The notes beneath the pieces were generated by a model. The model saw only the letters and a list, made by a program, of their open reading frames with translations, searched no databases and was not told the origin of the DNA. A DNA stretch of 64,000 nt from Paramacrobiotus metropolitanus (lineage: Eukaryota; Tardigrada; Eutardigrada; Parachela; Macrobiotidae), in the NCBI RefSeq assembly GCF_019649055.1, contig NW_026570222.1, positions 3,658,001-3,722,000 of the forward strand, read 5' to 3'. The first letter of the stretch is position 1, and every line of letters starts with the position of its first letter. The position numbers and the translations under genes were made by a program. Shown here one piece after another: positions 1 to 11,992 of this stretch.

Positions 1-71
1 AAAATAAAATTTTATAACAGTTGACAGTACCCATAATAATATTATGGGTATTACTATTACTAAACTATCTT

Positions 72-775
72 TATTATTACTAAACTAACAGGTATTCAAT
101 CGAGCATGCACCTTGTACGATGACGTCATGGTAGAGAACACGCACAGTGAGACGCAGTGGGCAACCCCTGCGGGTTCTGTGTTTATCAAAACTTTCATAT
201 TCGTACAATCCGTTCGTACTATGACTCAAAAAATGCGGAAAAAATTTGAAGTTTGGAAAGTGAAAGTTGGTAAGTAAAAAGTTGTCATATAAACGAAAAG
301 TTTACGATTTACGTAATTCTTGTTTACCATAGAGGTCTATGAGGCAGTGTGCCTTAGCCCTCTTCGCTAAACAAAAATGACTTGTTTTGATCAAATCTGA
401 ATTGTTTGATGGTTTTCATTGATTGATTAAATTTTAATTGTTTCCTTTTGATTGACTGATCAGGTTCTGGTCACTTCGTTTCACCACAGATCAAGAACCA
501 AGGATTTTCGTTTAGCATGGAGATCTCTGGACTGGCAAACCACCTCATAGACCTCTATGCTAACGAGAATCGTAAAGTTTTCGTTTCCTTGAGAACGTTT
601 CACTTGTCAGTTTTAGTTTACAAACTTAGAATTTTTTTCTGCATTTTTTGAGCCATAGCACGAACGGATTGATAAACACAAAACCCGCAGGGGTTGCCCA
701 TTGCGTCTCTCTGTGCGTGTTGCCTATCGTGACGTCACGTAAGTCGATGGAATACCTTTTAGTTTAGTAATATTA
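72..775. mobile_element. Foldback element (long inverted repeat), copy 1
   Basis: The two halves are imperfect reverse complements. The left arm (about 72-360) and right arm (about 500-775) share, in mirror order, an AT-rich tip (ATTACTAAACTAACAGG / TTTAGTTTAGTAAT), a TGACGTCA-type palindrome (near 121 and 731), the motif GGGCAACCCCTGCGGGTT, a block around ACTATGACTCAAAAAATG, and the motif TAGAGGTCTATGAGG. A second copy lies at 17583-18292, so this is a dispersed repeat. No transposase is encoded. It is most like a non-autonomous foldback DNA transposon. The superfamily is not identified and no clear target-site duplication was found. Confidence 0.8.
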
Positions 776-1513
776 TGCACTACCTTAAAACGGTCACTCT
801 AAACTTTTTATTATAAAAGTGCTTGGTAGACGTGCCTTTGGAGTCTGGACAATACTTTATTCTCTCCAACTTCAGAAAACAAAAACCATAAAAGAAAACC
901 GCTTTTTCGCACCGAATGTGGTTTTAATAGTAGTCTGTCCTAGAGTAGTTTGTATCTGTACATGAAGACGCAAACTGCAAAGCTGCAGCCACTGCGTTAC
1001 TATTGTATTAGCCTCGAACAACACACTGTGTGAGAGAGCTTTAACGAAAGACGTCCCACACACGACGTATCGTTTAGCCGGCACAATTTATGAGGAAGCG
1101 TTTTTCGTGTGGAACAAACTCGGGCGTAACAAATCATTTCACATTTCATCAATATTTTTCAATGAGGACGACGGCTGAATATTGCATCTTCCATCACTGA
1201 TGCCCACTGTCGCCTTTTGTTGCATCCTTTGATTTATACGTTCCCATCTCCCATGCTGAGATCAATAGCTTAAATTTTCTTTATGCAGCCAACGCACTGG
1301 CATTAGCTAGCATGACTCAAAACAATTTTGTTAATGGACCATATACACATCGAAGAAGTATCCAGTGTTTTTATCCATTGTTTCCATGAAACCGTACAAA
1401 TATCCAGATATCGCAGCACGCCACGGCTTAATCGAAAATTTTAGTGCTGTTTACAAAGCCTAACAACAATACTAAGCCGTTAAATATTTCCTTCAACATA
1501 TTAATAATACACG
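776..1513. other. Upstream region of the tetraspanin gene, no gene seen
   Basis: AT-rich DNA between foldback copy 1 and the first tetraspanin coding exon. It should contain the promoter and 5' UTR of that gene. Only short open frames without recognisable domains occur, and I could not place a TATA box or transcription start with confidence. Confidence 0.5.
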
Positions 1514-4500
1514 ATGCTTAATGAAAACGACACCGATAATCCGCGCGGATTCCGTTTATCGAATCTCATTGATTTGGTATTCCCTAGATGGAAGGATGTA
1601 GCAGTTGTCCAGCATCACGATCACTCTATGGGACAAGCTATGCGTTATTACCGTGTCTGGATTTACATCAGCGTGACAGTAACGGTAATTCCAGGTAAGC
1701 ATACATGACACAGGATTATTACACCGTAATGAGGTATCATTAGTCAACATAAATTTGTTGTTTACTACGTATAGAGTGTATCTGTATGTGATACACACAA
1801 CTGCCATAGCTTCTTTCATATTATGATCAATTCTACTCGGAGTCAATAATTACTTGAGAATATGCGCATTAATCGTTACAAAACTTTGGTCACGCACCGT
1901 ACATGCGTTAATTTTTGAAGAATATCAAAAGTAACTGACCATGAGGAAAGTACAGTGTAGTCTATACTATACTACTCGTACTATATATATATATATATAT
2001 ATATCTATATATACATTAATCTGCGTATTCATGCTAATACGATATACTCAGCCTGCAAAATCAGTTGGAATCTTTTCAACTAGAGGATGCATAAGAAATA
2101 ACAGGAATACTAAGGATAAGATATGCTTACTTATAAGTTACAACACAAACACACAAGTAGAACGTTTGCGGTGGAACTATAGCAATTACTCGTTGTTCTT
2201 ATTACTCCAACAGCCGTCGTGTTCGGAGTGGCAATAGCCTGGATTTTCAATGAGGATTACTTTGCACTTTTACCGTTCGAACCTTACGACTGGACATTTC
2301 TTTATCTATATATCACCGTCACTTTTCAAATCTTTTTTGCTCCCACATTGGGTTGTTTGGGTGCGACAAAACTGAATGCGCGATTGTTATGGGCATACTG
2401 GGGATCTTTGGGTGAGTGCACTTGTCAGCCTGAACTAACAATTTGTAAGCTAATTTCCGATATCTATAGAGCTGCAGTAGATACCATAGCATTTTCAGTG
2501 AAGATTATTATAATAATAATGCATGTATGTAACAATGCAAGCTAAAACCATTAATTTTTTCAACAACTTCAACCTAAAGAAAAAATACAATATACTGCTT
2601 TCGCCTACCTACTACCTGTGTGATTTGGTATCCGCTATTTTGTAAAAGTTACATATTGTGACTACCCGGGACGGATGGGTAAACACACGCGGGTAAACAC
2701 GCGCGCTGGCTGCGTGCACGGGCGTACAAATTTTTTTAATTCATGGTCAAGTCCAGTTTTAGTTTTCTCTATATCTAATTTTAATGTATCGTACTGTCAT
2801 TTAACAGTTTCGGTAATCACTTTCATGCGAAAGTCATTACTTCATCCCAAATGCAGTAAGTAAAAACTTTAAAACTACCTGATTTTTGTTAATGCACTGC
2901 GTACTGCGTAGTGACTCTTGGGAAGCTAATACTCGTACATACGTATTTAACGCTTTCGACCCCTTTTGACGGCAGAGATAGCCATTACCAGATGTGTTCT
3001 GCATACACAACACGTGACTAAGGTCTAAGAGTACTACAGTGAATAGTCGTAAATGCTTAAAAAAACAGGAAAGCATCAGTAAAATTCACGAATTTCGTAA
3101 CGACAATAACAGAACTATATTCGTGCAATATATTCGTACAACAACAACAATAACAGAACAAGTGTTCAAAAAACCGATGGACAAATTCACTAATGCATTG
3201 TTATTTTTTAATTATGATCAGCGTTTTAGAGGACAGCTCATAATGTCGTCACAATTCAAGTATTAATGAAACTCTACAAAATAAATAGTCGTACCCCAAC
3301 CGAAAACCCGCGTACAACTGGCAAATTGCCGTGCCATATAACCGTGTCAAATGCAGCTAACGTCCGTATAATTATTTTGCATATATACGAGTATATACGT
3401 GATCTTTATTCATTATTAAAAAGATCTGATCAGCCGAGCAAATGTTTCCAAAGAATTCGCTATATACTACCATTGATAAGAAATGCAAAACATTGGGCCG
3501 TTATATAATTTAACATTCACCCTTTTTTTCTAAATACTTCATATTGTAAAAATACTGCGGCCAATAATAAAAGGAGCACAATAGTCAATGCAAGAACTTA
3601 CACCGCCAACATCCGCTTACGTGCGCTGCCCGAGAGCGGAATGACAACGATACGCAAGACAAAAATACTGTAAAGATGTGGAATCGTAAAGTTATTAACT
3701 TCAAAACAATAACTTGGCTCGCATTATGTTAATTGCAGAACTGTCTTTATTTAAAAGGTTAAAAACTGTCCATTTATTGATATCCCTTATAATTTTTATA
3801 AACCACAAGGAACTGGAATACAATCATCCCAATCTAAAGACAGTAAACTGTAACGCTCACAATTACGCTACGGTTGTTGGTTGTTTGTATCATAAACTAT
3901 TGTCTTATTTAACGAGCTGTAGTCGCTGCATGCTTCCGCCAAAGAAATTTTTATTTGACGAATTTAAGCAACCACAATACCTGATAGAAATGCTCACATC
4001 ATTTCAGTTACCCTGAAATTGGTCTGAATGAACTACTCCAGAGCATACAAAACACTCGTAATTTGTAATGCATATGTAACAGTAATGCATATGTAACAGT
4101 ATATGTTCATATTATATGGTCGGAAGTTTAAGCATATATTCTCAAAAATGCAAAGGAGAGAACGGTATTGCATCAACGCCGTAACTCACCCGTCTCACCG
4201 CGATATTTTTAACTGTCTTCGATAACATTATATCAATACGAGTACTGTATTTGTGTACTACGGGTAGTACTCTGTACTTAATTAATCACAGAAGCTCCAA
4301 GTACTGTGCCAAGGCAATATAGATATAGTGGAGTGGATGCAACTTGCACCCATGTAAATTCCAAACCAACCAGAATCGTTAACTTTTATGTACGGTTGTT
4401 TTCACTAATTTCTGAATTTTAAGCAGCGGCTATCTGTTCAAATTCAACGAGGAAATGCTATATGTGTGATGGGTACAATCCCCGATCAGGATAGCATTGA

Positions 4501-5756
4501 GGAAGTGTTTTTCTTATGAATTTGTGTTGTTTTGAGTACTTAGTTAGTACTTACGAGTGATACTTATTAAAGGTGACTGCCGATTTCTGAATAATCACGT
4601 TTGGTAAATAATAAATTTGAAATATTAGGCGTATCTATCCATTTCTCAAAAGAACAAGTTCCGAGTTGCCCGCGCCGTTTCATCTGTATTAAAGCTGAAT
4701 TCTTGAATTGAAAGCTGAACGTTGTGCATCGTGTACCGAATTTGTTAGACTACATAAATTACTGGTTCATCGGCAACGAATATTGCAATTTTGATTACGA
4801 TTTTGAACTATAGTATTTTGATTACGACCAAATTTTCAACTGTTGACTTTGCAGTGATACTGAGTATTGGAGACGCAATAACAGGCACGGTGTGGATTAT
4901 GAAATCGATACAAGTGAACAAGCAGCTGCAACAACATCTTTATACGCTAGTCACACAATATTATGGCATCGATCCTGCTATCACGAATCTATGGAATCGT
5001 GTACAGATCGCGGAACAATGCTGCGGAATTGAGCAAGCTTCGGATTTTTCAAAAAGCATTTGGTATAAAAATCTGATTAGTGCCGGCCTCAGTGCCATTT
5101 CACTACAGCGCAGAAAAAGTGATCACGTTCCCGTCCATTTGGATGCAATCAATACAAATATAATAACCATGCTGCCCGCATCCTGCTGTTCAACGTTTTT
5201 TCCCGCCGATTCCCACCCAGCGACCAACTGCACTATCACAGCGCTAAGTGATGCCGTACTGCACAAACAGGGCTGCTACCTGGCCCTGCACACCTGGATG
5301 CACAGGATGGGTGACATCCTTTTCGTACTGGGTTTCTCCATAATGGCTTTTGTGCGTGTGGCCATGGTGTTCTGTCTATATAACGAAATCAAACACTTTG
5401 TGCGCAAAATCCAGATGCGCCGAGCTGGGAATGCCACAAACGAAATGCCCCACAGCAGCCTTTCCGCAGAGCCTGATTTGGCTAATTTTCATCACAATTC
5501 CGGTGTACTAACAGGCCCTGCCGGAAGTACCAAAAAGCCTTGTCTTGATTTATTATCCACCGGTACTGGTGCCTTAGATGCTAATGCCGAACGCCCACGA
5601 TGGAGCTTTGCGCGGCGTTGGCGCGCCTTGCGCAATCGCATACGAAGGAAGCGCCCAGTCCAGACAACGTCGTTAACTCCCCAGCATCCGGCTTCACGCT
5701 CAAACTCAACAATCAAGCTCAAATCGATCAACGAAGAGACAGCTACAATGCTCTGA
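1514..5756 (+). CDS. Tetraspanin family membrane protein
   Basis: Four-pass membrane organiser protein. The three-exon model is 1514-1694, 2214-2411, 4855-5756; both introns are phase 1 with GT-AG ends, giving 426 residues. TM1 lies around residues 45-70 (after the basic stretch FPRWKD), and TM2 around 85-105. TM3 spans the exon 2/3 junction. A large extracellular loop then carries the family-defining CCG motif at residues 182-184 (AEQCCGIEQ), later cysteines in PASCCSTFF and NCTI, and KQGCYLALH just before TM4. The C-terminal tail is about 100 residues, basic and Ser/Thr-rich, longer than in most tetraspanins, which suggests specialised cytoplasmic contacts (inference). Intron 1 contains a short (TA)n tract near 1983-2010. 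Intron 2 is 2.4 kb and the phases close without any further exon. The start is the first ATG of the open frame in exon 1; an extra upstream exon is not excluded. I cannot assign a specific tetraspanin subfamily. Confidence 0.87.
4066..4101. repeat. Short tandem duplication in tetraspanin intron 2
   Basis: The 17-base unit around AATGCATATGTAACAGT occurs twice back to back. It is a simple slippage-type duplication within the intron and has no visible coding or splicing role. Confidence 0.6.
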
Positions 5757-6574
5757 CAGATCCTCTCTTGCACACCAAATGCGCTACGGGCCCACGGCCA
5801 GTATTCACGCCTCAAAAGAAATGATGTACAGCCGTTTTCTTGCAGCTCGTTTGTATATGCGAACTGTTCCTTCGTCTCAGTTCCGGCCAATCTGCGTGAA
5901 CGATCTCAATTCACTGAGGATATGATGTGTATAAATAACAGAACGGTCGTCATGCATAATAAGGAGAATCGACAATACCATTACACCCATCCCGTGATAA
6001 CTGCACATGACAGAACGAATGGATTTCCAAAAACAGGGGATTTTGCTTTTTAATATGTATGAAGATTATTCAGTTACCGACCCTTTTACTTTCAAGAAAG
6101 CTATTTTAAATAACCGCTATTTTTCGTAAAGCCGAATTAAATAACGCGAAAAAACGCGAAGAAGTTAGTACATACGATTAGTACACACCTACAGTAGAAA
6201 GAAGCAAGATTATGCCACATAATTAATTAGTCAACTAAGAAGTTGCGACCACAACGGATTTAATTATAAGTTGGTCCTATAAGTACAACGTTTAACGCAA
6301 TAATATTAAGAATGAAACAACAGTGATAGCATAAAAATAATGGAAAGTCCGAGGAAAATTTTTAAAAATATCTTAAATTATTCTTAACTCCATGTTACAG
6401 GATACTGAGTACTCTGCACTCCAGTCAGTGTTCTGTACTATTTATCAAGCCCACTAGTAAGCAAAAACAATTCTCAGAAAACCCACCACAGCCAGTTTCT
6501 ATTCACAAACGCAGTCGTAATTCGTCAATTTAGTACGTACAAAATTTTAAATGGCTAGAAATGGTAATTCTCTA
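5757..6574. other. Convergent intergenic region (tetraspanin / PsuG 3' ends)
   Basis: AT-rich, about 0.8 kb, between the tetraspanin stop (+) and the tail of the PsuG gene (-). It should hold both 3' UTRs. I searched the minus strand here for the missing kinase half of the PsuG gene and found no recognisable PfkB motifs. No other feature is supported. Confidence 0.5.
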
Positions 6575-9500
6575 CTAACAAGGGATGTCATTTATACTTC
6601 TACAAGTATTGATTGCAAGAAGTAAAAACACAGATACTGTACATTTCTGTTAATACGAAACCATTAATAAATATTAAATCTTATTCACTCACCTTCAGTT
6701 CGGATGAGCCTTTAGCAATAATATCCAGAACCGAGCCTCCGATTACCACCTGTAAACAAAAATTTCGTTTATCTGCTGTAGGGCTCCGGCATAATCGTAT
6801 AACACATCCATGCATCCGATATATGCAGCGATTAACTGAAAGTGCAGGTGGAAATACAACAATAAGTACAGATATTATCCAAATGTCTTTTCCTTATCCG
6901 GCTTCAGTGTTATTACCGGCCGCCCTTTTGCTTTCGTAGGAACTGACTTCTCCGAGAATATAATGCGCGAATTATCTTTAGCTGGCAGAAACTGACCAGC
7001 CTTTGGTGTTTCTTTGATCGACCCATGGACAGAGTAACCAGCAAACGAATCAGATTTCTTTTCCTTTAAGCGTTTCAAGCAAACAGCAATTCTAGCGGCT
7101 ACCCGAGCGTTATTTTCAAGGAGCGCAATATCTGCAATCACGGGCCTTTAGCACTTTGTTCTAATAGACAGTGCTCTCAATGCCAAACTAACCCTAACAA
7201 TTTAGTAATGCACATGTCAGGCTCTTGTTAACAATATAATCACTGTACAATACGCACTTGTACTGAGCGTTTTTCCTTCGGATATTTTTAGAAGGTACTT
7301 GAGAAGAAATGGGGTAATATCCTTTCCTATGACTTTTTGGGACCTGCAGTTTTCAGCAGTTAAGGTAGAATGCATCACAACAATATTCCCATGTACGTAT
7401 ATTTCCATTCTTTACTCACGAACACTCAAGCAACGCTAGATAAATCCATTCTTCCACTTTCTCCAAAGGTATTTCATTTTCTTCTGGGACTGGAACTGCC
7501 AAAAGGATGCCGCTATGCAAACTAAGTTTCTGGTGAGAACCTAAACGAAAAACCTGATTACGAATCAGAAAGTAAGAAATCGGCGACTCAGTTTATCAAT
7601 ATCCAGTTGTTTTACATCAGAACTAACAAATGTCCGAATAAACATTAAAACTTGACCTCGCCCGCAGCATTTTACTTGCAAACTATAAAAGATCAAAACC
7701 AAAACTGAATTCCGGATTCAGATTAATTACGGATTAATTCCGCGGCTTCCATTTCAGTCCTCACGTGGCAAGGAGAAAAGTATCCACTTTTTCGTGAAAA
7801 GAAAGAGGGAAAATCGCTACTTGGACCAATTGTCGCCACGCAAACGCCCTGGGTTTCCTAAAGAGGTTTGATTTATTGTTCGATTCCTCGCTGTCCCGAA
7901 TCAGATATCAAGTATGTACCAAATATTCCAATGTTCGTCCAACGTCCAATATCGACTTAACACCAGCACAAACGACGGCCACTGGTGTACGTCCTAATTC
8001 CGTTAAATCTGCGCTAACGTCCATGCCTGCATCGAAAATCCACAACATGCGATGGTGAGACTGGCCAAAAACGTAAAACAGACAAGGAGGAAAACATTTC
8101 AGGTGCCACATTAAATAAACAAATGCGACACTAGCTAGTTTTCTGTTACTTTTCTGTTACAATCATAACATCTCCCGTTTCGAAAAGGAATTGTTGCAAA
8201 AGAACGAAAAAGACCGTACAGCCGTAATCTGAAATTATAACTTTCGGGATATACTTTCACCGATAAGTCGAAGTAAACCTCCTGCCTGTACCTACTGTTC
8301 TGGCCGCCACGATGAACTCCTCCAATGCCACCTGTTGCGAATATGGGAATGCCGGCTTGGTGTGCCAATAACATTGTAGCAGAAACCGTTGTGCCTCCGT
8401 GCAATTTCTAATTTACAGAACAAAGATTTATATGATATATACACCTATATAGATGTAAGTTAAATAGCATACTTTTTCATAAATCACAACTACAGTTCTG
8501 TAATAAGACTGTACTCGTATACAATATTGGCTGACCACGAAGCGTGCAGTATATACGTATATGTCACCCAGGTCAGTTAGTAGAATAAAATCTTACATTC
8601 GCCACAATGAATGACAGATCTCTCCTGGAAACTTTCTTAGCATCTTTTACTTGCGCCAACCGCTCTAGATCAATGGCATCCAATCCTGCAAAGAAGTGTC
8701 TGTCGTCCGGCACTCGCATAATTACTATCATATTATTACGAGCGTCCACCCAACAGCAGCTGCTGAGACTGGAAAGCAAGTTAAAAAATTGGCTACAATA
8801 AAGCTTAAGTAATTAAGCTGAATAAAATTCACAAAATTAATAATAATCATTCAAGATAACGATTACTGTGCGTATGGTTGTATTCAGTTGACAAGATACA
8901 GAGAGGCCAAAATAAATTAAGTAAACATACGGGTCTAATCAATTTAAATGCCGATTATATAGCATAATGGTTACAAACTTTAGCGTATGAAAACCAGATT
9001 TACTAATTATTATTAAGTCGTGTACGTTACATATAAATTTTATGTAGTACGTATCAGGATCTACTGTTGGTCCTGGTAGTATACGTGTATATAAATTAGA
9101 AAACGATATACGAGTATATTTATTACAAGTATCGGTCGCGCTAGCGCGCGACCAGTTGTGTTCGAGGGATGGAAGAATGAAAGAAATACAAAATGTACTT
9201 GGTAGTGACATCGTACAGCAATAAAAAAATTTTGAAAAATATTCCAAGTATAAAACCCCAGCGAGGCCAGCTACGAAATTATTTTAAACATGTGGAAATG
9301 CGGACAGTTTTCAAGCTTTCCGGTTACACGCGACCAGTTTCATAAAAACTGTGAAAGCTTCCGTAATTTTTCTTTTTGTTTGCTTTTTCACGGTTCTTCT
9401 TCACGTTTTTAATGTAACTTTATGTTGCCGAACTAAAGAACTGAAAACTTGAATTTTTTGGTACGACAGATAATGTTTAAACGGTAATGAAATGGAGGGA

Positions 9501-11992
9501 TCTTTTACACGACGCCCATAAAAAACCATTCAGCCGATATGTCAGCGCAGAATTAATGGAAAGTTGTGGGAAACAATTAACAGTTGCGGTTGCCCAAGGT
9601 GACCTCGCAGGCTGCATCGTTAGCTACTTACTAATAATTGTAAGATTTTCAGCCGTTCAGTCGAGCTATTCAGCATTAATCAAAATAAAATAAATACTGT
9701 ACATATTAATTTTGTTAGATTTCAAGGTTAGTGAATACCCAAGCTACCGCCAGTATTATAGAGCAACGTACGTTAGTAAGTACCCAAGCTACCACCAGCT
9801 CGTATCACAGAGCCGCTACCGGAGGGAATACGGTAAACGGGCCACGGGCCGGCTTTTAGATATTTAGAAATTACATATAAATTAGACAATTTAGACCGTG
9901 AGCTAGATATTGAGGTACTCAGATTTCTAGATATTTTAAAATTTCGAAACTCTGGAGGCTCAAAATTAGAGTAACGGCCCGCGCATGTTACTCGAGTCGA
10001 AATATTTAGAAATATTTAGAAATTCTGGAAATGTTAAAGCTTTGGAGCCGACTTTGGAAAAATTTATAGTTATTTTGAGGTATTCGAACAGATTTAGAAA
10101 CATCTTAAAGGTTTCAAGAATTTTTTTAACAAATTATGTTTGATGGAATTGACAATTTTAAACAACTATAATTTAGGTTGCTAAGTTGCGAAACTTGTAT
10201 ATTTGCTCATTCGAGACGTTTCCAGAATTTACTGGAAATTTCTATGAACTTTAAACGCTAAGTACTGGAAGTTTGAAAGGTTTTTTGAAAACGTTCCGGA
10301 AACCAAAATTTTTTTTCCAAGCTGCAGGTAGGAAGCTTTGGAAGATGCTGGATTTTTTAAAACTATCAAAAGCCTCACAAACGGAATCACGAATTAGGAG
10401 ATATTTTCCAAAACTAACAACCCTTAAGTACTGAAAACCTTTAAGTACTAAAGCTTTAAAAATTTTTTTCAGACCTTCTCCTAAACTTAAGATTTTTTTA
10501 AAGATAAAGGTAGGAACGTTTTTGCGATGCTCTGTTTTATAAAATTATCAACTTATTGAGCAAATCAATCTTGGTTTAGGAGATAATTTCCAAAAAATAA
10601 GGACGTAAGGATATATGAATCTATTGATATAAATACTATAATAGTGCATTAGCGCTGCAACTTGTATGTGTACAAGTTACGCATGCATACATACAACTAA
10701 CGTTAGAACCGCCTGAAAACTGGCTTGTATGTATGGGTCGTAACGTGTTTGAGCGAGCTGGTGTGCGGCACGCGTGTAGGTGCCAGCTGCCTCGCATGTA
10801 CATATACAAGTGGCCAATCTGACTGCCCGTTGATCTCCAAAATTTTGAAAACTTCTCTTTCGTACATCTCTCAACGGATCTTCCCAATCGACATATCAGA
10901 AGATGAAGAATTAAATTTAAAACTTTTTGGTATCTAGCAAGTAGATATTTATGGCGAATCAAGAAAGTTATGGCCGTTTTGGTTTCTCGTAGACTTAGCA
11001 TAGGCCCGTGAAAGGAGGCGGTGGCTTGCATCCTATGTTAAGTCTACGAGAAACCAAAACAGTCATAACTTTCTTGATTCGCCATAAATATCCACTTGCA
11101 AAATACCAAAAAAGTTTTAAATTGAATTTTCCATCTTCTGATATGTCGACTGGGAAGATCCGTTGAGAAGCAAACGAAAAACGAGCGTTTGAAATTTCGA
11201 GGTTGACTGGCAGCTGGATCGGCTACTTGTATGTATGCATGCAAAGAGGTGGAGTTACAGGCATACACGTAAGGGCCTTACGTGGATGGATTTTTGGCAC
11301 CGCCTTCACACACGCATACATCTAATTTGCGCGGCAGCGAATCGCCGCGGTGTGGGTTCGGTCATGACGTAACTTGTATAGATGGATCCTTACTTGTCGG
11401 CCATACAAGTAACCAACGCACATGGTCTAATTATTATACAGACTTATTATCTGCAACTGGGCTGTCTCAGCCTGTGTTCCCTGCTTACAATGATCTGATA
11501 TGACTGTAGCCTGGAGGATAATGGGTTTTGAGCTGATATTGATTGTGAATTATATCTATATGTGCTTGACTATAAATCATTTAACTCGTAAGGTCGAGAG
11601 TGAGACGTAAGGTCGAGAAAAAAACATTTTACCGCTAGGATTAAGCTGATTCGTGGTTCGCCTTACCAATTTTTATGCTTCCATCCAAGATCGCAATTGT
11701 CGCTGGTTGTGCACCTTCTTGGCGCACGATATTCTCTAAGGATTTCGCGGTTCTGGAATAAAGTACGAAACAATTTCAAATTCCGAAAATATTTGCTCCA
11801 TAGGGCTGCTGCAGCAGGCGTAAGGAATTAATACCGCAGGTTTTCTGGAAACGGCATGCCGTGAGTGATAACAGTGCTCTCTAGAGCCACTGAAGCAACA
11901 GTTTGACTGAGAACGTTCCCGCTGGAAAATTGTCTCCGACCTCCGCATTCCGTACGTACTGAAAACAACACCAGTTTAATTAATGCTGCCAT
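6575..11992 (-). CDS. psuG: Pseudouridine-5'-phosphate glycosidase with vestigial PfkB stub
   Basis: Splits pseudouridine 5'-phosphate to uracil and ribose 5-phosphate (IndA/PsuG family). Exons in gene order: 11835-11992, 11667-11752, 8597-8685, 8296-8407, 7920-8026, 7731-7857, 7420-7540, 7258-7343, 6917-7131, 6693-6749, 6575-6646; about 409 residues. Family motifs in order: [98 protein letters not shown] and [12 protein letters not shown]. By alignment to the E. coli enzyme the catalytic residues are E38, K99, D155 and K172, all present. The N-terminus resembles a mitochondrial presequence (basic, few acids). In many eukaryotes this enzyme is fused to a PfkB pseudouridine kinase. Here only its first strand ([14 protein letters not shown], exon 6693-6749) is seen. 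The final exon 6575-6646 is weak; reading straight on from 6693 would instead stop at 6681-6683. Confidence 0.92.
9136..9155. repeat. GC-rich palindrome
   Basis: GGTCGCGCTAGCGCGCGACC is almost self-complementary. The outer GGTCGCGC pairs with GCGCGACC. It stands out in AT-rich intron sequence and resembles other GC-rich palindromes in this window near 17386, 20187, 28025 and 29509. Confidence 0.6.
10869..11167. repeat. Inverted repeat with 136-bp arms
   Basis: The left arm 10869-11004 and right arm 11032-11167 are near-perfect reverse complements around a 27-bp spacer. Shared blocks include CTCAACGGATCTTCCCA, CGACATATCAGAAGATG, TTTATGGCGAATCAAGAAAG and GGTTTCTCGTAGACTTA. Weaker similarity (CATGCATACATACAA against TATGTATGCATG) extends outwards to about 10660 and 11245. 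Probably a foldback or MITE-type insertion in PsuG intron 2. No coding capacity is evident. Confidence 0.8.

Larger units (their letters stand above)
8686..11666. other. Large PsuG intron 2
   Basis: A 2.98-kb intron between the exon ending in ILDGSIKIG and the exon with KKVSRRDL. It holds a GC-rich palindrome at 9136-9155, a degenerate AT-rich stretch of short repeats around TAGAAATATTTAGAAATT (about 9850-10600), and the inverted repeat at 10869-11167. Open frames here are short and match no domain I know. Confidence 0.6.

Noticed and set aside
5492-5890. 132-codon minus-strand frame over the tetraspanin tail
   Set aside because: Antisense shadow of the well-supported tetraspanin exon 3.
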